From assembly GCA_039188505.1 (NCBI GenBank), contig JBCCZC010000198.1:1-9911 (forward strand): 9,911 nucleotides of DNA, read 5' to 3'. Shown here piece after piece: positions 8,077 to 9,911 of the stretch. This DNA is from JBCCZC01 sp039188505 (GTDB lineage Bacteria > Pseudomonadota > Gammaproteobacteria > Xanthomonadales > SZUA-38). The notes below the pieces were generated by a model that saw nothing but the letters and a program-made list of their open reading frames with translations, was not told the origin of the DNA and searched no databases. Position 1 is the stretch's first letter. Every line of letters starts with the position of its first letter. The translations under genes and the position numbers were made by a program.

Positions 8077-9911
8077 TCAGTCCTGTTCCAGCTCGATGTT
8101 GATACCGAGCGACCGGATTTCCTTGACCAGTACGTTGAAGGACTCGGGCATGCCCGCGACCATCTCGTGGTTTCCGTCGACGATGTTCTTGTACATCTGG
8201 TTCCGGCCACCGACGTCGTCGGACTTCACCGTCAGCATTTCCTGCAGGGTGTAAGCCGCGCCGTAGGCTTCGAGGGCCCAGACTTCCATCTCACCGAAGC
8301 GCTGACCACCGAACTGCGCCTTACCGCCCAGCGGCTGCTGGGTGACGAGCGAGTACGGTCCGGTCGAACGCGCGTGCATCTTGTCGTCGACCAGGTGGTT
8401 GAGCTTCAGCATGTACATGTAGCCGACCGTCACCGGACGATCGAAGGCGTCACCGGTCCGGCCGTCGAACAGCGTCATCTGACCCGTCTCCGGCAGGCCG
8501 CCGATCTCGAGGAGCTTGTTGATCTCCTTCTCGGCAGCGCCGTCGAATACGGGCGTTGCCATCGGCACGCCCTTGCGCAGGTTGCCGGCCATCTCCATCA
8601 CCTCGGCGTCGGTGAACTCGCTCATGTCGACGCGGCCCTCCTTGTCCGAGTTGTAGATCTCCGACAGCAGCTTCCGGACCTTCTCGGTCTTCTCGTGCGC
8701 ATCGAGCATCTCGGCGATCCGGTTGCCCACGCCCTTGGCCGCGAGGCCCAGGTGGGTCTCGAGGACCTGCCCGATGTTCATCCGCGAGGGCACGCCCAGC
8801 GGATTCAGCACGATGTCCACCGGGGTGCCGTCTTCCATGTGCGGCATGTCCTCGACCGGGACGATCATGGAGATCACGCCCTTGTTGCCGTGGCGGCCGG
8901 CCATCTTATCTCCCGGCTGCACGCGACGCTTGACGGCCAGGTAGACCTTCACCATCTTCAGCACGCCCGGAGCGAGGTCGTCGCCCGCGGTGATCTTTCG
9001 CCGCTTCTCCTCGAAGCGCTCGTCGAACTTCTGCTTCTGCTTGGCGATCTGCTCGGCCGCCTGCTCGAGCAGGTCGTTGACCTTGTTCTCGCGCATGCGC
9101 AGCTTGAACCAGTCCTCCGAGGCCAGCTCGTCGAGGTACTCCGCGGTGACCTTCGCGCCCTTCCGGAGCTTCGGACCCTTGTCGGCGACCTCGCCGATGA
9201 GCACGTCGCGCAGCCGGTTCAGGATCGCGCCCTCGAGGATGCGGTACTGATCGTCCAGGTCCTTGCGAACCAGCTTCAGCTCGTCCTGCTCGATCTGGAT
9301 GGCACGCTTGTCCTTCTCCACGCCGTCACGGGTGAAGACCTGGACGTCGATCACCGTGCCGTCCATGCCGGGCGGCACGCGCTGCGAGGAGTCCTTCACG
9401 TCGGACGCCTTCTCACCGAAGATCGCGCGCAGCAGCTTCTCCTCCGGCGTGAGCTGGCTCTCGCCCTTCGGCGTGACCTTGCCCACGAGGATGTCGCCGG
9501 ACTTGACGTCGGCACCGATGTAGACGATGCCGGACTCGTCGAGCTTCGCCAGGGCGTGCTCGCCGACGTTCGGGATGTCGGCCGTGATCTCCTCGGGCCC
9601 GAGCTTGGTGTCTCGGGCGACGCAGGTAAGCTCCTCGATGTGGATCGTCGTGTAACGATCCTCCTGGACTACCCGCTCCGAGATCAGGATCGAGTCCTCG
9701 AAGTTGTAGCCGTTCCAGGGCATGAACGCGCAGAGCATGTTCTGCCCCAGGGCCAGCTCGCCGAGGTCCGTCGACGGGCCGTCGGCCATGACGTCGCCGG
9801 CAGACACGAGATCGCCCGGCGACACGAGCGGCCGCTGGTTGATGCACGTGTTCTGGTTCGAGCGCTGGTACATGATGAGGTTGTAGATGTCGACGCCGGG
9901 ATCATCCGGCC
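8077..9911 (-). CDS. rpoB: DNA-directed RNA polymerase subunit beta, C-terminal part (partial)
   Basis: About 610 codons of the beta subunit are visible; the N-terminal half, including the rifampicin-binding region, lies beyond the right edge. The reading frame is open to the window end (PDDPGVDIYNL precedes the first internal Met). Conserved landmarks in order are RSNQNTCINQ, WNGYNFEDSILISERVV, DTKLGPEEITADIPN, KVTPKGE and the GDKMAGRHGNKG motif (about 8913-8878). The two lysines of that motif correspond to active-site lysines 1065 and 1073 of E. coli. NPLGVPSRMNIGQ, DGRTG, MYMLKLNHLVDDKMHARSTG and the terminal SLGINIELEQD follow. The C-terminus ends in TGA at 8079-8077, 13 nt before rpoC, so the pair is cotranscribed. 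No anomalies are seen in the visible part. Confidence 0.99.
   Translation of the reverse strand, partial: PDDPGVDIYNLIMYQRSNQNTCINQRPLVSPGDLVSAGDVMADGPSTDLGELALGQNMLCAFMPWNGYNFEDSILISERVVQEDRYTTIHIEELTCVARDTKLGPEEITADIPNVGEHALAKLDESGIVYIGADVKSGDILVGKVTPKGESQLTPEEKLLRAIFGEKASDVKDSSQRVPPGMDGTVIDVQVFTRDGVEKDKRAIQIEQDELKLVRKDLDDQYRILEGAILNRLRDVLIGEVADKGPKLRKGAKVTAEYLDELASEDWFKLRMRENKVNDLLEQAAEQIAKQKQKFDERFEEKRRKITAGDDLAPGVLKMVKVYLAVKRRVQPGDKMAGRHGNKGVISMIVPVEDMPHMEDGTPVDIVLNPLGVPSRMNIGQVLETHLGLAAKGVGNRIAEMLDAHEKTEKVRKLLSEIYNSDKEGRVDMSEFTDAEVMEMAGNLRKGVPMATPVFDGAAEKEINKLLEIGGLPETGQMTLFDGRTGDAFDRPVTVGYMYMLKLNHLVDDKMHARSTGPYSLVTQQPLGGKAQFGGQRFGEMEVWALEAYGAAYTLQEMLTVKSDDVGGRNQMYKNIVDGNHEMVAGMPESFNVLVKEIRSLGINIELEQD

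Overview
The window is a high-GC gammaproteobacterial chromosome segment. It carries the conserved RNA polymerase/ribosomal-protein neighbourhood rpoB–rpoC–rpsL–rpsG–fusA, all on the minus strand. RpoB, RpoC, S7, S12 and EF-G are typical of Gammaproteobacteria, and the gene order resembles that of Pseudomonas and Xanthomonas relatives. The genus cannot be fixed from the sequence; a Chromatiales/Xanthomonadales-type lineage is only a guess.

Layout, high to low coordinates (direction of minus-strand transcription). The 3' part of rpoB (9911-8077) is followed after 13 nt by complete rpoC (8063-3855). A strong UUCG-loop intrinsic terminator (3829-3803) ends that unit. The str operon begins with a near-consensus sigma70 promoter (1178-1150). 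Next come a short leader holding a 12-bp GNRA-loop hairpin and U-rich tract, then rpsL (1085-711), rpsG (698-228) and the first 66 codons of fusA (200-1, running off the window).

Between rpoC and the str promoter, where relatives usually have only a short spacer, lies a module of about 2.4 kb. Two plus-strand genes face against the housekeeping operons. The first encodes a signal-peptide-bearing protein with the key motifs of a PI3/4-kinase-like or Fam20-like atypical kinase. The second encodes a YwqG/DUF1963-family protein with a possible lipoprotein signal. The pair is bracketed by two long (about 243 bp) inverted repeats at 1357-1599 and 3506-3747, about 90% identical by hand alignment and rich in GC stem-loops. 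This repeat-bracketed cassette in an essential locus is the most interesting part of the window.

The flanking genes together form the transcription core (beta, beta') and translation machinery (S12, S7, EF-G). The cassette genes look accessory and probably act in the cell envelope. The rpoC terminator and str promoter on either side mean the two housekeeping units can be transcribed independently despite the intervening block.
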